Shown: positions 23,223 through 34,187, numbered from the stretch's first letter. The stretch is DNA of 64,000 bases from Clostridiales bacterium (GCA_015056055.1 SVHC01000012.1:1-64000); one strand, 5' to 3'. Notes: generated by a model from the sequence alone, not told the origin. Translations and numbers: made by a program.

Positions 23223-25928
23223 TTACAGGTTTTCGTTTTTCAGTGCGTCGATGGGGTTTTCGCGCTTGACCTTGTGCATGGCGTATAGCATGGTGATAAA
23301 TACCACGATAAACACACTCAGGCAGGAAATGACCATTGCGCCCCAGGGCGGTTGGAAGGCGAAATCATAACCGGAGCCGAAGGCGCGGTAGATGAGATAC
23401 GACGTTCCGAGCGCGGCGGGCAGTCCGTATAAAAGAGCGCGGGAGCCGTACAGCAGGCATTCGTAGCACATCATCCGGTCAAAGCCGCCTTTCGTCATGC
23501 CGACGGATTTCAGCATGGCAAATTCACGTCTGCGCAGGATTATGTTGGTGGAAATCGTGTTGAACACGTTCACGGCTGCAATCAGTGAGATCAAAACCGT
23601 GAATCCGTAAGCGAACACACGGATGATCATTACGAGGTTTCGTTCCTCTTCCACAGATTCTGCATGATCATAAAGCTGCGAATCGGAAATACCGCGAACG
23701 GTAAGCAGTTTCCGGATGTCGTCATAGCTTTCCGCATGGTCATCGGATTTGAAGTAGTACGATGCTCCGTTTGCCAAAGAGGCGGAGGGATAGATAGTGC
23801 TGTGCATACTGGCAGGATAGATGAATGTCAAAGTGTCGTTGAGGACGTAGTACGGGCGATTCGCAAGCACGGCACCGGCTGAAAGCGTGAAATCCTCCAT
23901 GGCTTCTTCGCTGGGAAGCGTAATTGCGGAACGTTCTCCGTCTATAAAGGTGTAGTACGATACGAACAGATTGCCGTGCTCATCCCGTTCTTCGCCGTTT
24001 GAATAGTATCCTTCGATTAATCTTTCGCGGCGGAAAGTAAGCTCAAATTGATCGGTATTCAGGATTCGGAGCGAGAGAATCTGTCCGCGTGCAGCATCGA
24101 ATCCGCGGATGCTGTCGATTGCCACGGCGCGGGGATTTTCCGGGTCGGTGAATTTGGCTGCATCAAGGCCGTTTTCCGCCAGAAAATCCGCGAAGGATTC
24201 ATCATCCACGAACACGATATAGAAGCGGAAATTCTCAGTATTCTTTCCGAGGTCGCCTTCCGGGGCGGCAGCGGTGCGTTCACTGATAAAGTTTTTGTAC
24301 TGCTCCGAAAGTTGATCGGACGGGATATCAACATGGGTGTAGATCGAATTGGCATAGGCAACGTCGGTAACGGATTTTGCGGAGGCGAATGTGTCCAAAA
24401 GATCTGCATGTGAATCCTCCATCCTCTGCGAATAGGGGATGTAATAGATCAGATCGTATTCCGGGCTGGAAAAACCGTCCGTGACCGCAGAAATCAGGTA
24501 ATCGGTGAATGCGGCTGCCGATACGAACAGCACGATGCTCATAAAAAGGCTCAAAACGGTGGAACGGTACTTTTTGCGGCTGCGCTTGTAATGCTTGCGC
24601 GCCAGCACACCGGGAAGCCCGAAAAGCGCGTAAGTGACTTTTGCAGTTTTTGAGGACTTCTTTTTTGTGCGGATATCGCGGCTCTGGCGAATGGCTTCCA
24701 CTGCCGAAACCTTTGCCGCGCGTACAGCGGGAATCCACGCAGACAGAAGCACCGTAATCAGGGCAACGGCGGCAGCAATTCCCATGGCGGGCAGAGAGAT
24801 GCAGACCTGCATGGGAACAAGAACACCCAGTGAGGTAAATCGGTCTCCGATCAAAAGAAGGGTTACGCCGATACCGGCGGTTCCTGCTACTATACCGATT
24901 GGAATACCGATGACGCTTACGCACAGTGCCTCAAAAAGAACCATGCCGCGCAGTTGCTTTCGTGTTGCTCCGATGGAGGAAAGCAGGCCAAACTGCCGCG
25001 TGCGTTCGGATACCGAGATGGAGAATGCATTGTAAATCAGCGAAATCGAGCCCAGCATGATCAGCACGATTACGACTACCGAAACGGAATACAGTACCTC
25101 TTCAAACGCGTTATAATGCGAAACTCCGGAAAATGCCAGAACATCGGTATTGAACTCACCCGATATATTATTTTCCTCTGCGAAAGAATAGACGTCCGCG
25201 CCGTTTTTCATTTTGAAATAGACGTCGCACCGGTTTGCAGGAATCGTATCGGCGACTGTGAGCGCCGTGTATCCGGCTGCGGAATATTCCTCAATGTCAT
25301 AGGAGAAACGCTCGTAAAAGCCGACAACCGTATAAGTGCGCGTTTCGCGTACTGTTAGAGTTTCGCCGTTGTGAACGGTAATGCTTTGACCGCCTTCGTA
25401 CTGCCGGTTGTAGCAGGGCTGGTTGCGAATCATTTCGTATCCGTCCAGAATGCGGCTGCCGATATTGAGTGTCAGGGTACCACCGATGGAGTATTGTCCT
25501 TCGCTGTTTTCGATAAGATGGAGCGGCAGAAGGATTTCGCCGGAATTTGCCGGATAGGTGCCGTCCACAATGTGGATGGGGAGCACATTTTGCGCACCGT
25601 CAGAAAGACCTGCGATAAACAGATACGGCTTCCACTCGTTGCTGTTCCGGATGTGGGCATAGCCGATATAATCCATGCGGATCGCGTTTTCCACCTTTGG
25701 GTCTGTAAGGATGTCGGCATACTTTGCGTAGTCCACATTTTCCGCTTCGCCATGCCAGTCGCCGTCTGAGTAAATTGCTACCTCCAGAAGATAATTCCGG
25801 AAACTCGCCGTGAAGGTAGTCACGGCGCAGATCATTGCGGCTGAGAGGACAACGCCTATGATCGTGGCGACGGTACGCGCAGGATTCATTTTCAGAACGC
25901 GCAGGGTTGCTTTTTGGAATACGTTCAT
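23223..25928 (-). CDS. ABC transporter permease, FtsX/MacB type, peptide-resistance family
   Basis: The 901-residue membrane protein has an N-terminal helix (about 18-38), a large extracytoplasmic domain (about 40-270), a first FtsX block (helices about 275-400), a second long extracytoplasmic stretch (about 480-740), and a C-terminal FtsX block (helices about 765-890) with LRRREFAMLKSVGMTKGGF. Two FtsX domains in one chain is the layout of transporters that expel or shield against lantibiotics and other cell-envelope peptides. It overlaps the ATPase gene by 4 nt. The adjacent two-component system supports a sensing and resistance role, which is inferred. Confidence 0.9.
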   Translation of the reverse strand: MNVFQKATLRVLKMNPARTVATIIGVVLSAAMICAVTTFTASFRNYLLEVAIYSDGDWHGEAENVDYAKYADILTDPKVENAIRMDYIGYAHIRNSNEWKPYLFIAGLSDGAQNVLPIHIVDGTYPANSGEILLPLHLIENSEGQYSIGGTLTLNIGSRILDGYEMIRNQPCYNRQYEGGQSITVHNGETLTVRETRTYTVVGFYERFSYDIEEYSAAGYTALTVADTIPANRCDVYFKMKNGADVYSFAEENNISGEFNTDVLAFSGVSHYNAFEEVLYSVSVVVIVLIMLGSISLIYNAFSISVSERTRQFGLLSSIGATRKQLRGMVLFEALCVSVIGIPIGIVAGTAGIGVTLLLIGDRFTSLGVLVPMQVCISLPAMGIAAAVALITVLLSAWIPAVRAAKVSAVEAIRQSRDIRTKKKSSKTAKVTYALFGLPGVLARKHYKRSRKKYRSTVLSLFMSIVLFVSAAAFTDYLISAVTDGFSSPEYDLIYYIPYSQRMEDSHADLLDTFASAKSVTDVAYANSIYTHVDIPSDQLSEQYKNFISERTAAAPEGDLGKNTENFRFYIVFVDDESFADFLAENGLDAAKFTDPENPRAVAIDSIRGFDAARGQILSLRILNTDQFELTFRRERLIEGYYSNGEERDEHGNLFVSYYTFIDGERSAITLPSEEAMEDFTLSAGAVLANRPYYVLNDTLTFIYPASMHSTIYPSASLANGASYYFKSDDHAESYDDIRKLLTVRGISDSQLYDHAESVEEERNLVMIIRVFAYGFTVLISLIAAVNVFNTISTNIILRRREFAMLKSVGMTKGGFDRMMCYECLLYGSRALLYGLPAALGTSYLIYRAFGSGYDFAFQPPWGAMVISCLSVFIVVFITMLYAMHKVKRENPIDALKNENL

Positions 25929-26608
25929 TTGCGGATCACCTCATCCCGGGTGATGCGTCCGTCTTCAATGGCGAGAATGCGGTTTGCCTGCAGGGCGATG
26001 TTCTCGTCATGCGTGATGATAATCAGCGTCTGACCGTATTTGCGATTGGAATGCTTCAGAAGTTCTATAATTTCATGACTGTTTTTGCTGTCCAGATTTC
26101 CGGTGGGTTCGTCTGCAAGAACGACTGCCGGCGCATTGATCAGCGCCCTTCCGATGGAAACACGCTGCTGTTGTCCGCCGGAGAGCTGATTGGGCAGGTG
26201 GTTTTCGCGCCCTTTCAGGCGAAGTGTGGTCATGAGTTCTTCAAGGCGATCTTCGTTTACCTTTCTGCCGTCCATCAAAACGGGAAGGGTGATATTTTCC
26301 GTCACGTTCAGAACGGGAATCAGGTTGTAAAACTGGTAGATCAAACCAACCTGTCTGCGGCGGAAGATGGCCAGCTGATTTTCGCTCTGGCGGTAAATAT
26401 CAACTCCGTCCATATAAACCTTGCCGCCGGTGGGCTTGTCCACGCCGCCAAGAATGTGCAGAAGGGTGGATTTACCGGAGCCGGAAGGACCGATGATGGC
26501 GATAAAGTCGCCTTTTTCTACGGAAAAAGAAACGTTGTCCAGCGCCTTTACGGCATTTTCCCCGTGACCGTAGACTTTGCAGAGATTTTCAACGCGCAGT
26601 ATTTCCAT
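25925..26608 (-). CDS. ABC transporter ATP-binding protein (MacB/LolD-like)
   Basis: The 227-residue ATPase has Walker [17 protein letters not shown], signature [15 protein letters not shown], Walker [13 protein letters not shown] and the switch His in IITHD. The [12 protein letters not shown] opening and [10 protein letters not shown] segment place it with ATPases that power FtsX-type permeases by mechanotransmission. It partners the permease encoded immediately downstream with an ATGA overlap. AAAAAGGAGAAGCATTTTC gives the ribosome site. About 90 nt separate it from the kinase gene, and that gap has response-regulator-like repeats. Confidence 0.94.
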   Translation of the reverse strand: MEILRVENLCKVYGHGENAVKALDNVSFSVEKGDFIAIIGPSGSGKSTLLHILGGVDKPTGGKVYMDGVDIYRQSENQLAIFRRRQVGLIYQFYNLIPVLNVTENITLPVLMDGRKVNEDRLEELMTTLRLKGRENHLPNQLSGGQQQRVSIGRALINAPAVVLADEPTGNLDSKNSHEIIELLKHSNRKYGQTLIIITHDENIALQANRILAIEDGRITRDEVIRK

Positions 26609-26655
26609 GAAAATGCTTCTCCTTTTTGTTTATGGCACTTATTGTACACGGTCAG

Positions 26656-26695
26656 GGTGACTGACGGGTGACGCGAAAATAACAAAAACGTCACC
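26656..26695 (-). promoter_or_regulatory. Candidate response-regulator site and promoter/attenuator before the ABC genes
   Basis: Direct repeats GGTGAC at 26656-26661 and 26667-26672 are exactly 11 bp apart, one helical turn, as OmpR-family regulators prefer. GTCACC at 26690-26695 is inverted to them and can pair with the second copy. On the minus strand TGTACAAT (about 26647-26640) is a plausible -10 just downstream. Confidence 0.55.
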
Positions 26696-26699
26696 AAGC

Positions 26700-27704
26700 C
26701 TAGATGACGCTCTTGTAGAAACGAATCGTAAACTGTGCGCCGCCGGAAGGGCGGTTTTCTGCTTTGATGGTGCCGTTTTGCGCGGTGATGATCATTCGGG
26801 CGAGCGCAAGACCGATTCCGAAGGAGCCTTCGCCGGAATCCGTGCCTTTATAGAAGCGATCAAATATATGCGGGAGATCGTTTTCTGCAATGCCGCTTCC
26901 GGTATCGGAAACTATGATCTCGGCAAAAAGCGCATTTTCCTGCGCATGGATTTCGATCGTGCCGCCGGAAGGTGTGTGCTCCATGCAGTTCTTGGCAATG
27001 TTTGCAATGGCTTCGCGCGTCCATGCGATATCGCCGCTGAAGAAACCGGTACCTTTTGTGACAAGCTGCTGTCCCCGGATATCCATGGGAGGAAGAAGCG
27101 GGTCAACGGCGCTCTGTATCAATTCGGAAAGGAGAAGAGATTCCTTGCGAAACTGCACTACGCCCGCATCCAGCTGCGAAATTTTGAGAAGGGCAGTTAC
27201 AAGCCAGTCAATTCGGGAAAGAAGTCCCCGCAGTTCAAACATGCGCTTTTTGCGCAGAGATTCGGAAAGATCGGGTTCGTTCAGAAGAGAAAGAAGGAGA
27301 TTTGCGGAGGTAAGCGGCGTTCGAATCTGGTGCGATATGTCCGCAATGGAATCGGAAAGCAGAATTCTGTCATCCATCAGGCTTTGCTGCTGTTCACGCA
27401 GGCGAAGGATCATTTTCTGAATTTCGCTTTGCAGAATGCCCAGTTCGCCCTCTGCGTATGTTTCAAGAGAAAGCTGATTTTCTCCATGCAGAATACGGTC
27501 GATATCCATGGCGAAGGAGGCAAGACGTTTGTATCGAAACCATGTGGAAATAAGATGCAAGGCGATAAAAACGATGGACAGGAGCGCGGTGAAGATTCCG
27601 GTATAAAAGTCCCACGCAAAGGCGACAACAGCGGCAAAAACGCCAATTGTGCATTGCAGAATCAATGTGCGCCGGACTTCGGGGTTTCGAAGCAGTTTTA
27701 TCAT
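26700..27704 (-). CDS. Sensor histidine kinase, intramembrane-sensing type
   Basis: The 334-residue kinase has two transmembrane helices (about 13-31 and 35-53) joined by only a few residues, so it has almost no extracellular sensor and probably receives its signal through the membrane or the partner permease, as in Bce-type systems. The phospho-acceptor is His125 in ISHQIRTPLTS. The ATPase domain shows NCMEHTPSGG (N box), DTGSGI, FDRFYKG and GIGLALAR. Its start overlaps the response-regulator stop by 4 nt. Confidence 0.93.
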   Translation of the reverse strand: MIKLLRNPEVRRTLILQCTIGVFAAVVAFAWDFYTGIFTALLSIVFIALHLISTWFRYKRLASFAMDIDRILHGENQLSLETYAEGELGILQSEIQKMILRLREQQQSLMDDRILLSDSIADISHQIRTPLTSANLLLSLLNEPDLSESLRKKRMFELRGLLSRIDWLVTALLKISQLDAGVVQFRKESLLLSELIQSAVDPLLPPMDIRGQQLVTKGTGFFSGDIAWTREAIANIAKNCMEHTPSGGTIEIHAQENALFAEIIVSDTGSGIAENDLPHIFDRFYKGTDSGEGSFGIGLALARMIITAQNGTIKAENRPSGGAQFTIRFYKSVI

Positions 27705-28372
27705 ATGTCCACCCTGTATCCAAGTCCGCGGACGGTGCGGATGATTTGAGGCTCCTGCGGGTCGTCTTCGATTTTTTCGCGCAGACGCTTGATATAGACG
27801 GTCAGCGTGTTGTCATTCACGAATTCTCCGGCTACATCCCATATAACTTCCAGAAGTCGGCTGCGCGTCATGGTCTGGCCGCGATTGTTGAGAAGCGCCA
27901 GAAACAGGCGGTATTCCAGCGCGGAAAGAAAAAGGTCGCGTCCGTCTTTGGTGGCGTTGCCGTTTACGGTATCCACGCTGATATCGCCCACGCGAATAAC
28001 ACTGCCCGCACCGCCCGTCAGGCGAAGAATATTTTTGATACGGGTTATAAGTTCGCGCGGACGGAAGGGTTTTGCAATGTAGTCGTCAGCCCCCAGTTCA
28101 AAGCCTGTGACAGTGCTGAATTCATCGCCCGATGCAGTAAGAAAGATTACCGGAAGGCTATAGGTGCTCTTTATGGTGCGGCAGGCAACAAAACCGTTTC
28201 CGTCAGAAAGAGAGATATCCAGCAGCACCAGATCAAAACTTTCGCTTTCCAACAGTTCAAGCGCACCGCTTTGCCCGGGAGCGCTTTTTACGCTGAATCC
28301 CTCCGTAGAAAGAAATTCGCTCAGGGTGGAAACGATGCTTTTGTCGTCTTCCACAAGAAGAATTTTCGGCAT
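27701..28372 (-). CDS. OmpR-family response regulator
   Basis: The 223-residue regulator has a receiver domain with acidic pocket ED at 8-9, phospho-acceptor Asp52 in LLDISLSDG and the conserved Lys in AKPFRP. A C-terminal winged helix ends TVRGLGYRVDI. It is coupled to the kinase gene. A GGAGG eight nt before the ATG supports the start. The probable target is the promoter region before the ABC genes about 1 kb downstream, where an 11-bp-spaced direct repeat is visible. Confidence 0.95.
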   Translation of the reverse strand: MPKILLVEDDKSIVSTLSEFLSTEGFSVKSAPGQSGALELLESESFDLVLLDISLSDGNGFVACRTIKSTYSLPVIFLTASGDEFSTVTGFELGADDYIAKPFRPRELITRIKNILRLTGGAGSVIRVGDISVDTVNGNATKDGRDLFLSALEYRLFLALLNNRGQTMTRSRLLEVIWDVAGEFVNDNTLTVYIKRLREKIEDDPQEPQIIRTVRGLGYRVDI

Positions 28373-28402
28373 TGTGTACCTCCGCAGTCGATGCTTATAT
28401 AA

Positions 28403-28732
28403 CTATTGAACCTTATATTTTTTCTCAATTTTCAGATAGGAATAAACCAGAAGGGGGATGCCTGCCGTTAAGCTCAGAACAAGAAGGACAAGCGCAAGGA
28501 CGGAGTTCCATATCTCAGCCAATCCGGAAGCGACAAACCATAGCGAATACAGCTTCCACATAATTCCGTTTTCGTGGTTATAGCTCTTTACATCGCTAAT
28601 CTGGGACGCATCCACTTCGGTGCCGGACCAGAACCACATGGGCTTTTTGAGCCTCTGCGCATAGACTCCGATAGAGAAAAACAGAATTGCACAGCCAAAG
28701 GAGACTGTGTACCAGATAATTTTAGCTGCCAT
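28403..28732 (-). CDS. Small membrane protein of unknown function
   Basis: The product is 109 residues with an N-terminal helix (about 6-26), a hydrophilic segment RLKKPMWFWSGTEVDASQISDVKSYNHENG (28-57, read as two motifs: KKPMWFWSGT and DVKSYNHENG) and two further hydrophobic stretches (about 59-76 and 78-98). I recall similar uncharacterised proteins in Clostridia but cannot name a family. AAAAGGGGGCG precedes the ATG. It lies 30 nt before the response-regulator gene in the same direction, so it may be co-transcribed with the two-component and ABC genes and act as an accessory membrane factor. Confidence 0.75.
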   Translation of the reverse strand: MAAKIIWYTVSFGCAILFFSIGVYAQRLKKPMWFWSGTEVDASQISDVKSYNHENGIMWKLYSLWFVASGLAEIWNSVLALVLLVLSLTAGIPLLVYSYLKIEKKYKVQ

Positions 28733-28762
28733 GGTGTCGCCCCCTTTTTTGCAGGATTAAAG

Positions 28763-28987
28763 TTAGCGCTGTGCTTTTTTGCTGTTTGCGATCTTGGATA
28801 GGTCGTTCTTATCAATCCATTCTTCGGTAAAGCCGCAATTGCAGCATATATATCGGTTTACATTTACTCCGGAAAAGGCGGTATTGCCGGTTAATACATG
28901 GTTTCCGGAACCGTATGGACCACAATAACCGTCAATGCGAACAATATCGGAAGATTGGCATTTGGGGCAGATTTTTGTATTCTTCAT
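28763..28987 (-). CDS. Small zinc-ribbon-like protein
   Basis: This 74-residue soluble protein has the Cys pairs CPKC (near residue 8) and CCNC (near 48), separated by a Gly-rich stretch (GYCGPYGSGNHV). A single zinc site is likely. The function is unknown. AAAGGAGCCGCATTT is a strong ribosome site, and a good promoter lies 45 nt upstream. It is the probable first gene of a transcript that continues through the small membrane protein into the two-component and ABC genes, all with gaps of about 30 nt or overlaps. Confidence 0.75.
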   Translation of the reverse strand: MKNTKICPKCQSSDIVRIDGYCGPYGSGNHVLTGNTAFSGVNVNRYICCNCGFTEEWIDKNDLSKIANSKKAQR

Positions 28988-29032
28988 AAATGCGGCTCCT
29001 TTCAGCCCGGTATGTATTCTGTGGCTGTTTCC

Positions 29033-29061
29033 ATATTATCAGAAAAACACAGATTATGCAA
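29033..29061 (-). promoter_or_regulatory. Promoter of the zinc-ribbon / two-component / ABC transcript
   Basis: On the minus strand TTGCAT (29061-29056) and TAATAT (29038-29033) are 17 bp apart, with a TG dinucleotide before the -10. Confidence 0.65.
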
Positions 29062-29062
29062 G

Positions 29063-29099
29063 AACAGGAACAGCGGTTTCTTACACCGCTGTTCCTGTT
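29063..29099 (-). terminator. Terminator of the ABC exporter operon
   Basis: A perfect 14-bp stem AACAGGAACAGCGG (29063-29076) / CCGCTGTTCCTGTT (29086-29099) has a 9-nt loop and lies 10 nt past the exporter stop codon. The minus-strand tail is only moderately T-rich (CTTGCATAAT). Confidence 0.8.
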
Positions 29100-29109
29100 G
29101 AATGTTTTT

Positions 29110-30834
29110 TTAGAGCATGCTGTTTGCGCGGAACTGGAGCTTATAAAGCTCAGCATAGGTGCCGTCCTTTGCGAGGAGCTCGTCGTGGGTGCCCTGCTCG
29201 ATGATATTGCCATCGGATACAACGGCGATTTCATCGGCATTTTTGATGGTGGACAGGCGGTGTGCAACGACGAGAGTCGTGCGTCCTGCGCACAGGTCAT
29301 CCAGAGCCTGCTGAATCAGGATTTCGGTGGTGTTGTCCAGTGCGCTGGTAGCCTCGTCCAGAATCAGGATGGGCGGGTTCTTCAGGAATACGCGTGCGAT
29401 GGAAAGGCGCTGCTTCTGTCCGCCGGAGAGACGCACGCCGCGCTCACCGATTTCCGTATCATATCCGTTGGGCAGCGACATGATGTAGTCATGAATGTTT
29501 GCGCGCTTTGCGGCTTCGATAACTTCTTCATCGGTAGCGTCGAGGCGACCGTAGAGGATGTTTTCCTTCATGGACGCGTTGAACAGGTAGATATCCTGCT
29601 GAACGATACCGATATTGCGGCGCAGAGATTCCATGGTGAGGGTGTGGATTTCCTTGCCGTCGATCAGAATCTGACCGCTGGTTACATCATAGAAATGCGG
29701 AATCAGATGGCAGATGGTGGTCTTGCCGCCGCCGGAGGGGCCGACAAGCGCGAACTTCTTGCCCTGACCGATGGTAAGGCTTACGTGGTTGAGGACGTCT
29801 TTGTCGCTGTCGTAGGCGTAGGTTACATCGCGGAATTCGATATGGCCTTCAAGCTGACCGGCATCCACGGCGTCCTCTGCATCCTTTTCGGGTTCGGCGT
29901 CGATGATCTCAATGAATCGTTCGAAGCCGGTAACACCGTTCTGATACTGTTCCATAAAGTTGATCAGCGTCATGACCGGGCCGATGAACATATGGACGGA
30001 AACGACAAAAGCGGAATAATCGCCGAACTGGATGGTGCCGTTATACAGGAACAGGCCGCCTGCGATCAGTACGACTACGTTGAAAACGTCGGTTACGAAG
30101 GTGTTTCCGGAATGGAACTGACCCATGGCCTTGTAGGCATCGCGGCGGGCTTCGGTGAAGCGAACGTTGCCTTCCTCGAACTTCTCTTTTTCCTTCTCAG
30201 CGTTTGTGAAAGCCTTGGTTACGCGGATACCGGAGATACTGCTTTCAAGGGAAGCGTTGATCTGTGCGGTGGATTTGCGGCTTTCCATGAATGCATTTTT
30301 CATACGCTTGCGCAGCTTCATGGAAATCAGAATCAGGAAGGGAACGCACGCGAACACAATCAGTGTAAGCCAGATGTTGATACTGGAAAGATAGATGAAA
30401 GACGTAACGATGGAGATGGAGGAGATCAAAAGGTTTTCCGGGCCATGGTGGGCAAGCTCGCTGATTTCCATCAGGTCGCTCGTCATGCGGGACATGATCT
30501 TACCGGTTTCGTGATTGTCATAGAAGCTGAAGGGGAGTTTTTCCAGATGGCCAAACATATCCGAACGCATCTGCGCCTGCATGCGTACACCCATTACGTG
30601 GCCGTAATACTGGATGAAGTAGTTAAGCAGCATCTTCACCAGGTACAGAACCAGAAGCGTAATACCGGCTGCAACGATCATGCGGTAATTGCGGTTGGGA
30701 ATCAGGTCGTTAAGCATTGTGCGGGTAACGATGGGGTACACAAGGCCTACCAGTGCGACGGCAAGGGACGCAAGCATATCGAGGGTAAAAATTGTTTTAT
30801 GAGGCCTGTAGTAGGCAATAAATCGTTTCAGCAT
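29110..30834 (-). CDS. ABC exporter half-transporter (MsbA/MdlB type)
   Basis: At 574 residues it fuses a six-helix membrane domain (about 1-310) with a C-terminal ATPase. Walker A is GPSGGGKTT, the signature is VRLSGGQKQRLSIARVF, Walker B is ILILDEATSALD and the switch His lies in VVAHRLST. Family members export drugs, lipids or peptides as dimers; only one half is encoded here, so it may homodimerise. It starts 3 nt after a MarR-family gene whose promoter carries a perfect palindrome, which suggests substrate-induced derepression. The substrate is unknown. Confidence 0.94.
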   Translation of the reverse strand: MLKRFIAYYRPHKTIFTLDMLASLAVALVGLVYPIVTRTMLNDLIPNRNYRMIVAAGITLLVLYLVKMLLNYFIQYYGHVMGVRMQAQMRSDMFGHLEKLPFSFYDNHETGKIMSRMTSDLMEISELAHHGPENLLISSISIVTSFIYLSSINIWLTLIVFACVPFLILISMKLRKRMKNAFMESRKSTAQINASLESSISGIRVTKAFTNAEKEKEKFEEGNVRFTEARRDAYKAMGQFHSGNTFVTDVFNVVVLIAGGLFLYNGTIQFGDYSAFVVSVHMFIGPVMTLINFMEQYQNGVTGFERFIEIIDAEPEKDAEDAVDAGQLEGHIEFRDVTYAYDSDKDVLNHVSLTIGQGKKFALVGPSGGGKTTICHLIPHFYDVTSGQILIDGKEIHTLTMESLRRNIGIVQQDIYLFNASMKENILYGRLDATDEEVIEAAKRANIHDYIMSLPNGYDTEIGERGVRLSGGQKQRLSIARVFLKNPPILILDEATSALDNTTEILIQQALDDLCAGRTTLVVAHRLSTIKNADEIAVVSDGNIIEQGTHDELLAKDGTYAELYKLQFRANSML

Positions 30835-30837
30835 ATA

Positions 30838-31317
30838 TCAGTTCTCCTTTTCGCATGGCGGATTTTTCCAGTGTTCCAAAAGAGTATCCAGAAGGGTGGA
30901 AAGCGTTTCTTTCTGTGCTTCGTCCAGCGGTTCAAACAGGAAATGCGCGGTTTCCCGGCGATGGGTTTCAAACTGAGCCGCACTTTCGCGTCCGGCATCC
31001 GTCAGATGAATTTCCCATACGCGTTTGTCGCTTTCGCTGCGCTTTTTTTCGACAAGACTGGCCTGCTCAATTTTTGAAAGAATCTCGCTCAGACTGCCGG
31101 GCTGAATGCCCATTTCGTCCTGCAGTGCGCGCTGCGTCATAGGGCCGTTCCGCGAAAGAAGCAAAAGAATTCGGTTCTGCGAAAAATTCAGATTGTACTT
31201 GTGGTAAAGCAGATGCCCGCAGCGGCGCATTCTGCGCATCAGAAGGATATCATTATCCTGAATGCTGTCCGCAGGGGTGGGAATGCAGGTGTTTTCGGTG
31301 CCGGAAAACTCCGTCAA
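30838..31317 (-). CDS. MarR-family transcriptional regulator
   Basis: The 159-residue winged-helix protein shows LSRNGPMTQRALQDEMGIQPGSL-type recognition helices (about 58-78) and the wing LVEKKRSESDKRVWEIHLT with DKR. A C-terminal dimerisation helix follows. It is the first gene of an operon with the downstream ABC exporter, so it most likely represses both and is released by a transported compound. CAAGGGAGGCTGATCG supplies the ribosome site. The N-terminal 25 residues are not conserved in the family; an internal start at MRRMRR is possible. Confidence 0.92.
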   Translation of the reverse strand: MTEFSGTENTCIPTPADSIQDNDILLMRRMRRCGHLLYHKYNLNFSQNRILLLLSRNGPMTQRALQDEMGIQPGSLSEILSKIEQASLVEKKRSESDKRVWEIHLTDAGRESAAQFETHRRETAHFLFEPLDEAQKETLSTLLDTLLEHWKNPPCEKEN

Positions 31318-31345
31318 GCGATCAGCCTCCCTTGTACAAATAACA

Positions 31346-31389
31346 TTAGGTACCTAAAGAATCGTACTCTTTTTGACGAAAAATGTCAA
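31346..31389 (-). promoter_or_regulatory. MarR promoter and palindromic operator
   Basis: On the minus strand TTGACA (31389-31384) and TACGAT (31366-31361) are 17 bp apart. The perfect 12-bp palindrome TTAGGTACCTAA (31346-31357) overlaps the expected transcription start. Position and symmetry fit a MarR-dimer operator. Confidence 0.85.
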
Positions 31390-31442
31390 TAGAAAAATGT
31401 GGCTGCGCTGTAAAGAATGATTTAAGAGGGACAACGATAAAA

Positions 31443-31474
31443 ATGTCCCGGGCGGAGTGATCCACCCGGGACAT
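31443..31474 (-). terminator. Terminator of the atp operon
   Basis: ATGTCCCGGG (31443-31452) pairs with CCCGGGACAT (31465-31474). On the minus strand the stem is followed by TTTTATCGTTG. It lies 15 nt after the atpC stop codon. Confidence 0.92.
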
Positions 31475-31488
31475 CGGTAAGGGAAACA

Positions 31489-33305
<1,817 letters not shown>

Positions 33306-33327
33306 TCAACTCCTTATCAATCCAGGT

Positions 33328-34173
33328 CTAAGATCCCGCAACGATTTCGGTGATCTCCTGCGTGATGGCTGCCTGACGGGCCTGATTGTATTTCAGATTC
33401 AGTCCGTCGATCATTTCGGTGGCATTCTGCGTGGCGGAATCCATTGCCATGCGGCGGGCCGCATGCTCGGATGTACGGCTTTCGCACAGCGCACCGTAAA
33501 TCACACCGCCGATATACTCGGGAATAATGGCGTCGAATACTTCCTTGCAGCCGGGTTCATAGAGAATATCCGATGTACCGGATGCTGCATCGTCGCCAAC
33601 GGAAAGGGGCAGCAGCTTTTTGCATCTGGGAGCCTGCGAAAGTACGGATACGAATTCGGTATAAATGACGCGGATTTCGTCAAACTCGCCCGCTAGATAG
33701 GCACGGCACAGGTTCTTTGCCAGCGAAAAACAATTGCCAACCGATACGTCGGAAGCATCAACATAGTAATCGCTGAAAAACTCTGCATTGCGGCTCTTGA
33801 AATAGTCGCAGGCTTTTTTGCCGATGGGGAGGATGACGGCATCCTTTCCCTGCATTTCAGCCTGACAGAGCTTGATGATGTTGCTGTTGTAGCCGCCTGC
33901 CATGCCGCGGTCGCCCGCGATTACGACAAAGGCTGTCTTTTTGGACTGCGCCGTATCCGGAGCGAGATAGGGAGAGGCGAAATCCTGATTGCTGCATGCG
34001 ATATCCTGTATCGTGGAATACAGAATTTCAAAATAGGGACGCGATCCCGCAATCTGCATCTGAGCGCGGCGAAGCTTGGAGGAAGCAACCATTTCCATGG
34101 CTTTGGTGATCTGCTTGGTGCTTTCAAGGCTTCGTATGCGGGATTTGATTTCTTTCGTGGAAACGCCGGCCAT
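33328..34173 (-). CDS. atpG: F-ATPase gamma subunit
   Basis: This 281-residue rotor-shaft protein has the N-terminal coiled-coil helix MAGVSTKEIKSRIRSLEST (begins STKEIKSRIRS), the GDRGMAGGYN motif and the C-terminal helix ATQNATEMIDGLNLKYNQARQ. The long terminal helices pair into the shaft that turns inside the alpha-beta ring. It lies between atpA and atpD with short spacers and its own AAGGAGGCGC ribosome site. Confidence 0.97.
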   Translation of the reverse strand: MAGVSTKEIKSRIRSLESTKQITKAMEMVASSKLRRAQMQIAGSRPYFEILYSTIQDIACSNQDFASPYLAPDTAQSKKTAFVVIAGDRGMAGGYNSNIIKLCQAEMQGKDAVILPIGKKACDYFKSRNAEFFSDYYVDASDVSVGNCFSLAKNLCRAYLAGEFDEIRVIYTEFVSVLSQAPRCKKLLPLSVGDDAASGTSDILYEPGCKEVFDAIIPEYIGGVIYGALCESRTSEHAARRMAMDSATQNATEMIDGLNLKYNQARQAAITQEITEIVAGS

Positions 34174-34187
34174 GCTTCAGCGCCTCC

